Source: UBA685 sp049889495 (GTDB lineage: Bacteria > Pseudomonadota > Alphaproteobacteria > Puniceispirillales > Puniceispirillaceae). Taken from it: 64,000 nucleotides of DNA. Under the pieces are notes generated by a model. The model was not told where the DNA came from. It made no database searches and saw only the letters and a list, made by a program, of their open reading frames with translations. Every line of letters starts with the position of its first letter. Within the stretch, counting starts at the first letter, position 1. The stretch spans positions 1-64,000 of the forward strand of contig JBMHDH010000072.1 in the NCBI GenBank assembly GCA_049889495.1, given 5' to 3'. This document shows, in pieces, positions 7,773-16,468 of this stretch. Both the position numbers and the translations under genes were made by a program.

Positions 7773-8401
7773 TGGTTAAAAGATTATTTGCTTCATTATT
7801 GTTAGCTTTGCCTGTTGCGATGCCCTTATCTTTGGCACATATGGCAACAGCACAGGCTGAATGTGTGAATTTGGGGTCAAACACTTGTGGTGCGGCAACC
7901 TCATATGAAATCACCATTGAAAAAGTGGAATTTTGTAAATCAAGCTCATGTGCCAACCCTGTTGTGGTGGCATCTTCATCATCTGAATTTGACATTGCGG
8001 CCTCATCTGCTGGTGCGGCGGTTGGCAATTATGCAGATCTAGATGGTGTGGCAGCTGGTGTTTACACACATGTTCGTACAACAATTGATGGCTCTATCAG
8101 CTATGGAGCTTCTGCGACTGGCGCTTGTTCTGCCGTTTCGGCTGGCACATCGCAAAATGTAACGGCCATCACTGGCATCACCACAGCTTTGCAATCCGCT
8201 GCTAACTCTGACTTTAACTTATCTGTTTCAGGCTCTGATTTGATTCATCTTTATGAATTAAATCGTGCTTTAACGATTTCTAAGGCAGGCTCATTGCCGC
8301 AGGTTCAGATTGATTTTTCAACAGCTGATGGTCACATCTGCCTTGGTGGTGTCTCTTATCCAGGCGTGCCTTATGTCAGCATCAAAGTGTTTGAGAATTA
8401 A
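7772..8401 (+). CDS. secreted Ser/Ala-rich protein, coupled to the barrel gene
   Basis: 209 residues with a Sec signal peptide ending AQA, then a mature part of about 180 residues rich in Ser, Ala, Thr, Val and Gly and predicted beta. Six Cys appear in the mature protein, including near-N-terminal EC and a KSSSC pair, so it is probably disulfide-stabilised. The segment VAAGVYTHVRTTID resembles the G-x-Y-x-x-V-R motif of some secreted beta-sandwich proteins, but I cannot name a family. Its ATG overlaps the stop of the barrel gene by one base, indicating coordinated synthesis and possibly a partnership (inference). It is followed by a strong terminator. Confidence 0.75.
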   Translation: MVKRLFASLLLALPVAMPLSLAHMATAQAECVNLGSNTCGAATSYEITIEKVEFCKSSSCANPVVVASSSSEFDIAASSAGAAVGNYADLDGVAAGVYTHVRTTIDGSISYGASATGACSAVSAGTSQNVTAITGITTALQSAANSDFNLSVSGSDLIHLYELNRALTISKAGSLPQVQIDFSTADGHICLGGVSYPGVPYVSIKVFEN

Positions 8402-8415
8402 TATCTCAACAAAAC

Positions 8416-8445
8416 AAAAAGGCCCGTTTATGCGGGCCTTTTTTT
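8416..8445. terminator. rho-independent terminator, usable in both directions
   Basis: AAAAAGGCCCG and CGGGCCTTTTT pair around a six-base loop, with T runs on both strands. It ends the barrel/secreted-protein unit and may also serve the minus-strand gene that stops at 8482. Confidence 0.9.
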
Positions 8446-8481
8446 ATGCCTATGATTGGCAGATTAAGATGGTGGGCACCG

Positions 8482-9141
8482 TTAACAATTATCGTAACAA
8501 TGGCCATCATAATTGGGATCTTGGCTAGCTTGTTCAATCGCTTGTTCAAGCGAGATATCACCATTTTCCAGATCATCTAGCAGACCATCTGCCAACGCTT
8601 CTGATGCGGCAATGCTTGCCGCTTCTCTTGCGGCAAATTCAGCGGCATAGGCTGTGGCTTCTGCCAAATCTTCGCGCGAAATATTTTTCCATGCATCTTT
8701 GGTTAATTCTGCCACATTCGCCGCCGCAACACCTGCCACATCCGCATCGGCGATACGGGCAAAGGCTGCGTTAATCTCTTCATCTGAGGCAGCTTCCAGC
8801 TCTTCAGCTGCGAGATCAATATCAAATTCGCTCATCATGGTTTCTGTGACTTTACCAACCACAAGATCTTCAATGCCTTGTTCACTTTTGCCGCTTAATT
8901 CTGATAAGGGGATAAAGGTCACAGTGCCTTCGACAACGACAAATAAATTATTGCCTGTGATGCCTGATGATTTGCCGCTATCAACGGCCTGTTTCATCAA
9001 AGCTTTCTTGGCTTGTGGTGATGCCCCATCATAGACACCGCCATCACCGCCAATGACCTGTCCTTTTTTCAAGGTCAGCGCATGTGAGGGAACGGTTAGG
9101 CTGATAACAGCCAATGTCACTAGCATCCCAAAATATTTCAT
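8482..9141 (-). CDS. exported Ala/Glu-rich helical protein
   Basis: 219 residues from the ATG at 9141, with a signal peptide (hydrophobic about 5-16, cleavage near SHA). The mature protein begins with a Gly-rich stretch (KKGQVIGGDGGVYDG), then a short beta-like part, then a long acidic Ala-rich helical region (about 110-205), and ends with two Cys in the last six residues (HCYDNC). An AGGGG ribosome site precedes the start; an in-frame extension to 9234 would destroy the signal peptide. No family recognised. Confidence 0.65.
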   Translation of the reverse strand: MKYFGMLVTLAVISLTVPSHALTLKKGQVIGGDGGVYDGASPQAKKALMKQAVDSGKSSGITGNNLFVVVEGTVTFIPLSELSGKSEQGIEDLVVGKVTETMMSEFDIDLAAEELEAASDEEINAAFARIADADVAGVAAANVAELTKDAWKNISREDLAEATAYAAEFAAREAASIAASEALADGLLDDLENGDISLEQAIEQASQDPNYDGHCYDNC

Positions 9142-9255
9142 ATCCAAAACCCCTTTTGCCAACTGCATCTTTGCAATGCTGACTATCACCATAGTTTTAT
9201 CTAATATGATTTGGCAAAGAATAACAAATTTCAAATTTATGGTTTTAACTGACTT

Positions 9256-9915
9256 TTATAGAGGCAAGGGGCGTGGGGAGATAAAGTGCATCTTGCCATC
9301 TGGTAATTGCCAATGTGGTTGTCTATTCACTTGGCTTTCCAGCATAACAAGCTCGTCATCAAAATGGCCAAAGGGCACATCATAAGGTGAGGGTTGGAAT
9401 TGGCCATTCTCATCAATGATGGTGGCATTATGATAGGTATTTTTTAGCTCTTGCGCTCTGCCATCTGGCGCATTGGCAAACTGGATATGCCCATAACAAC
9501 AACAAATATAATCATGAGGCACATCTTTCTGGCAATTGACATAAAATCCTGTGCCTCTGATAGATCCTGTGGCATTTGGCAAAAGCAAATGCGTGTTTCT
9601 GTTTGGCAGGGGCGCGATCACCGCTAGTGCTTGACCTGATAAAACAGCGATATCAGTAAGAATACCTGCCTCATCTGTTGTGACCTCTGCTTCAAATTCA
9701 TCATCGACCAAAAAGGCATCACCGCCGAGACGAAATACCGCTTGGTCGGATTGTGATTTCAAACGTTGTTTGTTTTTCAATTTTTCAATATCTAATTTGC
9801 CATGAAGCGCACGCACAGCGCTGTTATCTGTTGCAAAGCCAGCATGGGGAAACAAAGCAACACTTGCGGCTAATAAGGTAAATTGCCGCCTAGAATGAGA
9901 GAGACACATAAACAA
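9256..9915 (-). CDS. Tat-exported FecR-like domain protein
   Basis: 219 residues with a twin-arginine signal (SRRQF at about 8-12, hydrophobic segment, cleavage near GFA), so it is probably exported folded. The mature part has a pattern seen in FecR-type domains: beta strands, then a segment with SGQALAV, then NATGSIRGTGFYV, the usual 'tasVRGTxF' block. Next to it is an unusual Cys cluster (NC..YICCCYGH, four Cys within about 18 residues), which could bind metal. The rest is unknown. The frame starts at ATG 9915, with a second ATG two codons later; both keep the Tat motif. Confidence 0.65.
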   Translation of the reverse strand: MFMCLSHSRRQFTLLAASVALFPHAGFATDNSAVRALHGKLDIEKLKNKQRLKSQSDQAVFRLGGDAFLVDDEFEAEVTTDEAGILTDIAVLSGQALAVIAPLPNRNTHLLLPNATGSIRGTGFYVNCQKDVPHDYICCCYGHIQFANAPDGRAQELKNTYHNATIIDENGQFQPSPYDVPFGHFDDELVMLESQVNRQPHWQLPDGKMHFISPRPLPL

Positions 9916-9943
9916 ACACCATCTTTTTTTGAATCACTGATGA

Positions 9944-10606
9944 TTACTTATACCGAAGGGTCGTTTTAAGCAACTCAGAAGAAGAAGGGCCATAAAATAT
10001 ATTATGGATAGCAACCTTAAATTCGGCACTTTGCGGCGATAACAGCGTGCCATTTGTCTCAATGATTTCATGCCCAGAGATACGCCAAGACAAATAACCA
10101 TCAGCAACGAATTCCTGCAAAATCTTTTGCAAAGCTTTCTGTTGGTCACTTAAGTTTTTTTTATCAGCCTCTAACAACTCTTTGAACTTGGCTTTCACAT
10201 TTTCAAATTCCATTGCGGGCCCATTGATAAAATGCAAGAGATCAATTGTAACGAGCAGCTTGTTTTCATCAAGTTTGACGATTGATACAGGAAAACCATC
10301 TTTTTTTGATGCCTCATCTAAAAAAGCATCAGCTGGTGTAAAATGGCCGTTGTTGAATGTACCTTCTTCAAAAGAGGTGATGAATTTGTCTAAACAGGAA
10401 AAGCTTGCACCTGTCTCACGTCGATTATTACAGGGATAACTGTCGTTAAAAAAATGACGTAATTCAGCTTCCGCCTCCTTTTGATAAGTCGTTTTGTTTT
10501 CATATGTTATTTGATCATTTGGCGCAAAATCCAGATGGCGTTCAAAGGATATGCACGCTGTGAGCATCGCAAGGGTTGCAGATAGGAAAAAGCATCGTAA
10601 AAACAA
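9944..10606 (-). CDS. lipoprotein of unknown function, TTG start
   Basis: A GAGGAG ribosome site stands six bases before a TTG at 10606. Starting there gives a 220-residue protein with a short lipoprotein signal peptide and lipobox LTAC (about residues 15-18), so Cys18 would be lipidated. Longer in-frame starts upstream (ATG 10654, TTG 10669) would bury the signal peptide behind charged residues. The mature part has mixed alpha/beta character and two further Cys pairs in the first third; no family recognised. It ends 28 bases before the Tat protein gene, so the two and the gene at 8482-9141 look like one minus-strand unit. Confidence 0.7.
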   Translation of the reverse strand: MFLRCFFLSATLAMLTACISFERHLDFAPNDQITYENKTTYQKEAEAELRHFFNDSYPCNNRRETGASFSCLDKFITSFEEGTFNNGHFTPADAFLDEASKKDGFPVSIVKLDENKLLVTIDLLHFINGPAMEFENVKAKFKELLEADKKNLSDQQKALQKILQEFVADGYLSWRISGHEIIETNGTLLSPQSAEFKVAIHNIFYGPSSSELLKTTLRYK

Positions 10607-10705
10607 TTTCGTCTCCTCATTTAAGCTGTCAGGAAACGAAAAAAGTATCAGCATTAACCTTTTGGGCAAAATAAGGAGGTGAGGATAGGGCGAGCTATCA
10701 AAAAG

Positions 10706-11305
10706 CTAGATAGAGATGATTACAGGCAATAAGCAGATTACAAGCAAGGCAGCCATCAAACGGTTAAATAAGCGTCTGGTGCGATCTTCTTTTAAAAAAC
10801 GGCCAATCACTTGCCCAGCATAGGTCCATGCAATGGTGCTGCCAAAGGTTGCGATGCCAAAGACAATCAAAATAATGGCAAGGCTTTGATAGACAGAATC
10901 AAGGCCAGATGTATAAGCTGTGATGGTACTGATTGTGACTGTCACAGCTTTTGGATTGATCCATTGAAAGGCAAAGGATGCTTGAAAAGAAAGTGGTTTG
11001 GTTTTCTTCGCATCCTCAATCGGACCTGCATTCGCAATTTTCCAAGCGAGATAGATTAAAAACCCAAAAGATGCCACGCGCATAATGTCATAAAGCTGGG
11101 GGATGGCAAGGAACAAGCCAGACAGACCAAGGCCAGCGGCGGTCACAAGTGACAAAAAGCCGATATTGACGCCTGCAATATGCGCATAGGTAGCACGCAT
11201 GCCATAATTGGCCCCTGATGCCGCCAACATCACGTTATTCGGTCCTGGCGTAAAGGCGGCCACATGGGCAAAAACCGTCAAGGATATGATTGTTGACCAA
11301 TCCAT
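10706..11305 (-). CDS. LysE/RhtB-family amino-acid exporter
   Basis: 199 residues with about six membrane segments. Family signatures are the N-terminal TPGPNN (about 19-24) and QWINPKA in the middle (about 113-119). LysE/RhtB proteins export amino acids or homoserine-lactone-like compounds through the inner membrane; the substrate is not predictable here. A GAGG ribosome site precedes the ATG. Confidence 0.9.
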   Translation of the reverse strand: MDWSTIISLTVFAHVAAFTPGPNNVMLAASGANYGMRATYAHIAGVNIGFLSLVTAAGLGLSGLFLAIPQLYDIMRVASFGFLIYLAWKIANAGPIEDAKKTKPLSFQASFAFQWINPKAVTVTISTITAYTSGLDSVYQSLAIILIVFGIATFGSTIAWTYAGQVIGRFLKEDRTRRLFNRLMAALLVICLLPVIISI

Positions 11306-11346
11306 AGCTGCCTCAAAAGAAAATAGAGATGAAAGAAAAGGCGGCG

Positions 11347-11604
11347 TTATTCGTCGTTGCCAGTTAAAGATTTCACTTTATCACCTGTGGATTCGATGAT
11401 GTTTTTGCCACCTTCAATCAGATCAGATCCTGTATCTTTTGTGTCTTTAAATAATTGGCCAAAAAAGCTCTTGCTTGATTCCACAAATTCGATTGCTGAA
11501 GAATTATCAGGCACAAGTGATGCCCAAAAGCCTTTGTCTTCTTCTGCCATAGCTGAAAATGGTACAGCCAATACGAATAACATAATAGCAAATAACCGTT
11601 TCAT
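11347..11604 (-). CDS. small exported protein
   Basis: 85 residues with a clear signal peptide (cleavage after AMA) and a mature part of about 65 residues that is polar and helical with no Cys. Good GAGG ribosome site. It lies 41 bases upstream of the LysE-type gene in the same direction, so the two may be cotranscribed. No family recognised. Confidence 0.6.
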   Translation of the reverse strand: MKRLFAIMLFVLAVPFSAMAEEDKGFWASLVPDNSSAIEFVESSKSFFGQLFKDTKDTGSDLIEGGKNIIESTGDKVKSLTGNDE

Positions 11605-11764
11605 AATGAGACCTCATAAATGAACGTCAAGGCCTTAACACCACCGCAATCTGGCAGATAAAAACCTTATGAAAATACAATACTTTCCCACCATAGCCAT
11701 TGATGATGGCAGATTCCAATCAAAACTTTATGTTTTTGGCTGATAAGGGGGGGACAAAAGGTGA

Positions 11765-12871
11765 TCAGCTGTTTGTTTTGATCAAACAGCCCAAGCGTGC
11801 TTCCCATAAGGTATCACAAATCGCGGTGATACGTTGGCGTGATGCCCCGCTTGTTTTGACACGATAAAATATCTTTCCAGATGAAAATTTATGCGACTGC
11901 ACCGTTAAATCTAGATCAGAAAATAGCCCTGCATAACGGTCTTTTAATTCTGAAATGGCGCTGTTTGCGATCTCTTCACTGGAATAGGAGCCGAGCTGTG
12001 CGAAAAAACGGTTTTGATCTGAAATGGTCTGAACGGCTGATGGTTTAGCAACTTGTTGTTTTTCAGCTTTGGCTCTTTCGGGCCGTGGGGCAGGTGGCTT
12101 TGGCAAAGGTTTTTTTGCTGTTTGTGTTACGATTTTTGCCGACTGGTCCGTATCTTTTTGGCCCTTATCTTTTTGACTCGTTTCTGATGCGCTTGCCACT
12201 TGTTGTGCATTCAGCGCATTTTTCACTTGTAATTCAGTATTTGCGGCTTTCAATGCCAAGATTTGCGCATTTAGCTCATTATTTTTTTTCAACAGGCTTT
12301 CAATTTGCGCATGATCGACCGCGTTATCGGTCTGTTGGGGCGCAGGGCGCTTGTCAAAATTCGGATCAGCCAAATACACCAGATTTGGGAAACGGTTTAC
12401 AATTGCTTTATCGGCTTGGGTAAACAGGCTAACGCAATTCGTCGAAATTAAATTTTGGATATCAGTCTGATAATCTGTGATCCCTTGCGCTGTGTCTTGG
12501 GTGGTCAGATTCAACAACAACCATTCATGATATTCGTTAATAAGATGGTCTATGTCTTCTGATGCAGGTGTCGCACCGCCAGATAATTCCACAGCACGCC
12601 TTATAACCGCCCCTGAGAATTTCCGTCTTTCTGACCACAAGGCCCCTAAATCTGGATTGATCAGATATTGGTTTTCCATCAATGCCGCAAAGCTAGCGCA
12701 AATCGCCCCTTGTTCAGCCATTGTGGATTGTCCGCCGAGATCTGCGATACGGATTTCAGATCGCACGCTTGTCACTGATAAGGCAATAAAACTTGTCAAA
12801 GCCAAAATAGATAGCTTTGGTAGCATTGTGAAATATCTGGCCCGTTTAATGGCCAAAACGAAGCGCATCAT
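11765..12871 (-). CDS. SPOR-domain envelope protein
   Basis: 368 residues (353 if the ATG at 12826 is used). The order is: N-terminal hydrophobic signal/anchor (MLPKLSILALTSF), a helical domain with three Cys, a coiled-coil-like stretch (about 190-225), a Pro/Lys/Gln-rich linker, and a C-terminal SPOR domain (about 285-365) beginning RFFAQLGSYSS. SPOR domains bind glycan strands lacking stem peptides and target proteins to the septum or other remodelled peptidoglycan. The first ATG overlaps the 3' end of trpE by 26 bases, so the gene is cotranscribed with ppiD and trpE, in the place where trpG is often found. Confidence 0.8.
   Translation of the reverse strand: MMRFVLAIKRARYFTMLPKLSILALTSFIALSVTSVRSEIRIADLGGQSTMAEQGAICASFAALMENQYLINPDLGALWSERRKFSGAVIRRAVELSGGATPASEDIDHLINEYHEWLLLNLTTQDTAQGITDYQTDIQNLISTNCVSLFTQADKAIVNRFPNLVYLADPNFDKRPAPQQTDNAVDHAQIESLLKKNNELNAQILALKAANTELQVKNALNAQQVASASETSQKDKGQKDTDQSAKIVTQTAKKPLPKPPAPRPERAKAEKQQVAKPSAVQTISDQNRFFAQLGSYSSEEIANSAISELKDRYAGLFSDLDLTVQSHKFSSGKIFYRVKTSGASRQRITAICDTLWEARLGCLIKTNS
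11768..11790 (-). terminator. possible terminator overlapping the end of the SPOR gene
   Basis: GCTGTTTG and CAAACAGC pair (8 bp, 7-base loop). The hairpin is formed by the last codons of the SPOR gene; on the minus strand it is followed by TGATCACCTTTTG, a weak T tract. Confidence 0.35.
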
Positions 12872-14387
12872 GAGCAGCTCTGATTAAGGCTCTTGCCTTA
12901 TTTTCGCATTCTTCTTGTTCATTTTGATCAATCGAATCATAAACAATACCAGCCCCAGCTTGGATATGCATCTGACCATCTTGGATCACAGCCGTCCGCA
13001 AGGCAATACAGGTGTCAATATCACCATTGGCCCCAATATAACCAATCGCCCCTGCATAGATACCGCGCTTATCAGGCTCTAATTCATCAATGATTTCCAT
13101 GGCTCTGATTTTTGGTGAACCAGATACGGTGCCTGCAGGAAAACCAGCCAGCATCGCATCAATGCCATCGAAACCCTCTCTGATCTGACCACGCACTTCA
13201 GATGCGATATGCATCACATGGCTGTAATATTCCACCACATAATCAGATACCACGCGAACGCTTCCAGGTTGTGCAACGCGTCCCACATCATTGCGCCCTA
13301 AATCAAGAAGCATCAGATGTTCTGCGCGTTCTTTCGTATCAGCCAGCAAATCCGCAGCATTGGCGGCATCTTCTTCAGCTGTTGCGCCTCTTTTGCGGGT
13401 GCCTGCGATAGGACGGATCGTTAGCTCGCCATCACGAAGACGAACCAAAATTTCAGGACTAGACCCAACCACAGAGACATGATCCATCGCGAAATAGAAC
13501 AAAAAAGGCGAGGGGTTAAGCCGCCGCAATGACCGATATAAGGACATTGGCGGCAAGGCAAAATCAATGCTGAAACGCTGAGATAACACCACTTGGAAAA
13601 TATCGCCTTTGGCAATGTAATCTTTGGCCTTTGCGACCATGGCCTTATAGCCATCAGGGGTAATATTGCGGCGTGGTTCTGTTTCTGTGTGATCAGTCAT
13701 GCCATCTGGTGTGCTTGGCAAGGCTTCGCTTAATTTTGTTTTGGCAAAGGCCAAGCGTTGATGCGCACGCTGATAGGCTTGTTCGGCGCTGATATCAGCT
13801 TGTGGTCTGATTTGTGTGGCAAGCGTGACCGTATCTTTTAGCCGATCAAAAATCGCAACAATGGTCGGTCGCATCCAGACAGAATCATAATTATCCAATG
13901 CCACAGGATTGGCATCTGGAATGGCTTCTGAATGGCGGATCATATCATAGCCAAAATACCCAAACAGGCCTGCTGACATAGACGGAAGAGGGGCTGTATC
14001 TGGCATTGCCCCTTCGGCAATCAATGCGCGCAACGATGGCAATGGCGCATCATCAACTTCTTCAAACGATGTTAAATCATTACTGGCATTGCGGTTAATT
14101 TCAACTTTATTTCCTTTGGAACGCCAGATCACATCAGGGGCAATCGCAATGATCGAATAACGCCCACGCACTTCGCCGCCTTCGACAGATTCCAGCAGAC
14201 AGGCATAAGGCATATCCCGCGATAATTTCATCATCGCACCAACAGCGGTTTCTGTATCTGCCACATAGCTTTTATAGATGATTTGATTGCGACCAGCCTG
14301 ATAATGGCTGGCGCAAAGTGTTTCATCATCATGCGCCAAATCATGCTCTAAGGGGCTTTGATTATCTGCATCAGAAAGATCAGTCAT
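12846..14387 (-). CDS. trpE: anthranilate synthase component I
   Basis: 513 residues, full length for TrpE. The chorismate-binding C-terminal domain is evident: VVLSQRFSI, then IRPIAGTRKRG, LLDLGRNDVGR, FPAGTVSGSPK and RGIYAGAIGY, in the usual order. It makes anthranilate from chorismate and ammonia, the first committed step of tryptophan synthesis, and needs the glutamine amidotransferase TrpG as partner. No trpG, trpD or trpC follows in this window; instead a SPOR protein gene overlaps its end. AGGATAG ribosome site. It lies 38 bases after ppiD. Confidence 0.95.
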   Translation of the reverse strand: MTDLSDADNQSPLEHDLAHDDETLCASHYQAGRNQIIYKSYVADTETAVGAMMKLSRDMPYACLLESVEGGEVRGRYSIIAIAPDVIWRSKGNKVEINRNASNDLTSFEEVDDAPLPSLRALIAEGAMPDTAPLPSMSAGLFGYFGYDMIRHSEAIPDANPVALDNYDSVWMRPTIVAIFDRLKDTVTLATQIRPQADISAEQAYQRAHQRLAFAKTKLSEALPSTPDGMTDHTETEPRRNITPDGYKAMVAKAKDYIAKGDIFQVVLSQRFSIDFALPPMSLYRSLRRLNPSPFLFYFAMDHVSVVGSSPEILVRLRDGELTIRPIAGTRKRGATAEEDAANAADLLADTKERAEHLMLLDLGRNDVGRVAQPGSVRVVSDYVVEYYSHVMHIASEVRGQIREGFDGIDAMLAGFPAGTVSGSPKIRAMEIIDELEPDKRGIYAGAIGYIGANGDIDTCIALRTAVIQDGQMHIQAGAGIVYDSIDQNEQEECENKARALIRAAHDALRFGH

Positions 14388-14425
14388 GATGGCTATCCTG
14401 TCCTTGGCGTGTCACGAAAGACAAT

Positions 14426-16276
14426 TTATTGCGCAGCCTGAACAAGCAGAAGACGAACCGCTTCTTGATTTAAGCTAAGGTCAAAATCCTCTGACAATGT
14501 CAATGCCAGTGCCGCTGTCCAATCGGTGCGAACCGTTTGTGCAAGGGTCAGTGAAATTTGTTCTGATTGCGCGCGAACAAGCTCGCTATCAGCGGCTAGA
14601 ATTTCATTTGTGCGCACCAAAATGGCTTCATCACCTGTTTCGACAATACCAACCCCATCGGCTGGCAATTCGAAGGCTTTTTGTGCAATCAAGCTGGCGG
14701 CAGGGTGGTCAAGGCCTGCACCAGTGCGTTTGATTGTGGCATCTGATGCTGTGCTAAAGGCGGCTGTATCACCTACAGATGAATCAGCTTCTCTCTTTGC
14801 GGCTTCAACCGCTTTGGCAAGCTTATAATCTGCCACTGCGCGGTCTTTGACATCTGCTAGGGGGCGTGATGTGGCGTCAGTTTCTGAGACCAATTCGACA
14901 ACAAAGAATGTGGCTTCGCCTGTTTCACCCAAAACAGAGATATCACCTTCTTCCAGCTCCCAGCCTAGGCTTAAGAAATTACTGTCAGATGTGATGGTGC
15001 TATCTGATGATTGCCCATCAATATCAAATCCATTGACGTCAACCGCAGGTAGCGAGGTGACAGACATGGAAATCGCAGATGCTGCATCTTGTAATGATGA
15101 GCCACTGCCCAAAATATCTTCTAGCTCATTGGCGCGTTCATAGACAAGATCAAGGGCTTGTTCGGCTTTCAAACGTGCAACCAGCTGATCACGCACATCA
15201 TCTAGCGTCGCTTCACCACCTGCATTAATGGCTTCGATTTGAATAAGGTGGAACCCAAAAGCTGTTTCAACAGGGCCAACCACATCACCTTGTGCACCTG
15301 CAAACGCAACGTCTGCCAAGGCAGGATCAAAAGCATCACGCGTCAAGGTGCCAAGATTTGTGTCATCTTGTGTCCAATTCAGGCGGCTTTGCGCCACATC
15401 TTGGAATGCACCACCTTCTTGAATATCGCTAAGAGCGGCCGTGGCCTCATCCACTGTTTCAAATACCATTTGTGACAATTGACGTGTTTCTGGCGTGATG
15501 AATTCATCACGGCGCAAATCAAAGGCTTCGGCTACCGCATCATCTGTGATGGTGATGCTTGCTTCGAGCATGGCAGGGTCCAAAATAATGGCATCAAATT
15601 GACGCAAAATAGGCGCATCATAGCTCGCTTGATTTTCATCATACCAAGCAGATAATTCGCCGTCTGTTGGATCAGCGATCGCATCTGGGCTAACCGCAAA
15701 ACCGATATAGCTGATCGCGCGTTCTTCTAGTTGGAATTTCGCCAATGTGTCAGATGCGGCTTTTGGATAGACCGCACCAGCGGCGACCGCACCAATAATT
15801 TGATCACGTTCCAATGTTTCAGTAAGGCGTGTGAGATATTCTTGCTCAGACAACCCAATTTGGCTCAATGTCTGCAGGAAACGACCTTCTGCAAAATCAC
15901 CAAATTCATCCTTAAAAGCGCGTTCTTCTCGGATCGCTTCGGTTTGCATGGTGCGTGTGACTGTTAACCCAAGACGATCTGCCTCAGCCGAAAACAACAC
16001 TTTACGGCCCAAAGAGCCCATCACTTCATTCAATAACGGAGTTTGCAGGGCTTCACCGATGGTTAAACCAACACCCAAATTGCGGCGGGCGCGGTCAAAT
16101 TCAACCGCGGCCTCTTGTGTGCTATAGCTTTTATCGCCTGCCTCAACTGCTTTATCACTGCCAAATGAGCCAGACGTGATGTCACCGATACCCCACAATG
16201 CGAAGCCGCCTGCAAGAAATATCAAAAAGGCCTTCATAATCGGGGATTTGGCACCGGAACGCATCGATTGTAACAT
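14426..16276 (-). CDS. ppiD: periplasmic folding chaperone / peptidyl-prolyl isomerase PpiD
   Basis: 616 residues: a short cytoplasmic N terminus, one membrane anchor (about 14-34), a SurA-like N-terminal helical domain, a central parvulin-type rotamase domain (about 255-350, with QLSQMVF and a GFHLIQIE end), and a C-terminal helical region. This architecture is PpiD/SurA_N-type, an inner-membrane-anchored periplasmic chaperone acting on proteins leaving the Sec translocon. The ATG at 16276 has a GAAGAG ribosome site at good spacing; a GTG at 16285 is the alternative. It is first in the ppiD-trpE-SPOR unit and divergent from tpiA. Confidence 0.9.
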   Translation of the reverse strand: MLQSMRSGAKSPIMKAFLIFLAGGFALWGIGDITSGSFGSDKAVEAGDKSYSTQEAAVEFDRARRNLGVGLTIGEALQTPLLNEVMGSLGRKVLFSAEADRLGLTVTRTMQTEAIREERAFKDEFGDFAEGRFLQTLSQIGLSEQEYLTRLTETLERDQIIGAVAAGAVYPKAASDTLAKFQLEERAISYIGFAVSPDAIADPTDGELSAWYDENQASYDAPILRQFDAIILDPAMLEASITITDDAVAEAFDLRRDEFITPETRQLSQMVFETVDEATAALSDIQEGGAFQDVAQSRLNWTQDDTNLGTLTRDAFDPALADVAFAGAQGDVVGPVETAFGFHLIQIEAINAGGEATLDDVRDQLVARLKAEQALDLVYERANELEDILGSGSSLQDAASAISMSVTSLPAVDVNGFDIDGQSSDSTITSDSNFLSLGWELEEGDISVLGETGEATFFVVELVSETDATSRPLADVKDRAVADYKLAKAVEAAKREADSSVGDTAAFSTASDATIKRTGAGLDHPAASLIAQKAFELPADGVGIVETGDEAILVRTNEILAADSELVRAQSEQISLTLAQTVRTDWTAALALTLSEDFDLSLNQEAVRLLLVQAAQ

Positions 16277-16468
16277 GGTTGTCACTCTTCTATCTTATTG
16301 CTGGCTGTAAAGCCGTAAACTCAACGGCCTTGCTGGCCATCATGAAACATAGCCCGTATTATACAAGGCTAAATCTGTATTATTCAATGATTAAGGTGAC
16401 TATAAAGTTCAAAAATTTCATGATAATGAAAAAAATACAGAAATTTATCTCACAAAAGGTAGGATGTG

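Noticed and set aside
7711..8028. Antisense 105-residue frame over the secreted-protein gene
   Set aside because: It is a low-complexity shadow of the Ser/Ala-rich coding strand with no ribosome site.
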